From UBA6927 sp022447855 (GTDB lineage Bacteria; Chloroflexota; Dehalococcoidia; Lucifugimonadales; UBA6927), in contig JAKUTX010000008.1 of NCBI GenBank assembly GCA_022447855.1, forward strand, positions 1 to 64,000: a DNA stretch of 64,000 bases. The letters run 5' to 3'. Below the pieces are notes generated by a model. It was not told the origin of the DNA, searched no databases, and saw only the letters and a program-made list of their open reading frames with translations. This document shows positions 63,592 through 64,000 of the stretch, piece by piece. Position 1 is the first letter of the stretch. Each line of letters opens with the position of its first letter. The translations under genes were made by a program, and so were the position numbers.

Positions 63592-64000
63592 TCAATCTTC
63601 TAAAACCAAGCCTAATTCTCTAGCCAATTTCAATGTTTCAATGGCTGTCTTTTCATGTGCTATGTCAACCATACCTCCAAGATACGATACCGCAGCCCCT
63701 CCAGATTTTCGAACTTCATCCATAGCCTTTATCAAACCTTGGCATTCTTTAATTTCATCCTGGGACGGAGAAAATATTTCATTTACCACGGGAACGTGAG
63801 ATGGGTGAATAACTGCCATTCCGGTGTATCCAATTTCTCTAGATTGAATCGCAAATCGTTTCAATCCATCAATATCTTCTATATCCTGCCAAAGTCCAGT
63901 CACCGGAAAACTTATGCCTGCAGCTTTAGAATCTAACAAAACTTTTGATCTTAAAAACAATGTTTCTAAACCTTCTGGAGTCCATTTATAACCAACAGCT
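63592..64000 (-). CDS. HpcH/HpaI aldolase or CitE-type lyase, partial
   Basis: The C-terminal part of a minus-strand gene that continues beyond the window; the first in-frame codons reach position 64000 with no stop or start in between. The visible protein (AVGYKWTPEGLETLFLRSK, then GYTGMAVIHPSHVPVVNE and GGMVDIAHEKTAIETLKLA) matches the end of CitE/HpcH-type phosphoenolpyruvate-fold enzymes, such as citrate or malyl-CoA lyases. The metal and substrate motifs lie upstream, out of view, so the substrate is unknown. Confidence 0.8.
   Translation of the reverse strand, partial: AVGYKWTPEGLETLFLRSKVLLDSKAAGISFPVTGLWQDIEDIDGLKRFAIQSREIGYTGMAVIHPSHVPVVNEIFSPSQDEIKECQGLIKAMDEVRKSGGAAVSYLGGMVDIAHEKTAIETLKLARELGLVLED

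Overview
The window looks like a stretch of chromosome from a streamlined, AT-rich (about one third G+C by eye), free-living bacterium. The gene set fits a marine member of the Chloroflexota, most likely the SAR202 / Dehalococcoidia side: a diaminopimelate aminotransferase route to lysine, an enolase-superfamily sugar-acid dehydratase, a LutABC lactate module, a TIR-like orphan protein, a UGSC-type selenoprotein, many genes of cofactor and amino-acid synthesis, and no prophage or CRISPR array. That placement is inference from gene content; no 16S rRNA is present.

Layout. 1-3475: a repeat-rich leader, a small helix-turn-helix protein, smpB, a secreted C-terminal processing protease and a TIR-like protein. 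3476-11491 (minus strand): one long tightly packed run, tsaC, prenyl synthase, pgk, tpiA, miaA, dapF, dapL, hflX. 11579-20285 (plus strand): a purine cluster, guaA, a P-loop kinase, a MazG-like protein, purD, a phosphodiesterase, purE, purB, purC, a DUF3105 protein and purS. 20305-27275 (minus strand): a histidine cluster transcribed hisZ, hisG, a phospholipase C-like gene, hisD, hisC, hisB, split between hisC and hisB by a compact, GC-richer island of about 1 kb flanked by a 10-bp direct repeat. 27460-32985: fuconate-type dehydratase, an unknown protein, a NarL-type two-component system, two zinc-ribbon proteins and a candidate structured RNA. 33099-33266: tRNA-Arg and tRNA-His. 33349-45933: pepA, a class III aminotransferase, an inactive-looking metallo-beta-lactamase-fold protein, mtaB, fabF, recJ, lgt, xer, a small membrane protein and uvrC. 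45950-48742: SPFH protein with a PIN/antitoxin-like pair and glycerate kinase. 48794-53799: ammonium transporter plus P-II, then lutABC. 53884-57860: methyltransferase, a two-gene unit ending in a UGA-containing selenoprotein, an ABM-like protein and an Ldh2-type dehydrogenase. 58262-62205: an iron/heme/B12-type ABC importer followed by ferrochelatase. 62313-64000: thioredoxin-like lipoprotein, DUF454 protein and a partial CitE/HpcH-type lyase.

How the parts work together. The core is housekeeping anabolism (purines, histidine, lysine/peptidoglycan precursor, glycolysis, lipid and lipoprotein synthesis) with translation-quality genes (smpB, miaA, mtaB, tsaC, hflX). Nutrient acquisition is represented by amtB-glnK, the lactate module, glycerate kinase, Ldh2, fuconate dehydratase and the metal/heme importer next to hemH. 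The least ordinary features are the in-frame UGA followed by Gly-Ser-Cys with a SECIS-like hairpin (a UGSC selenoprotein) and its uncharacterised upstream partner, the candidate insertion inside the his operon, a metallo-beta-lactamase-fold protein that has lost most metal ligands, and a nested-hairpin RNA candidate at 32635-32746.
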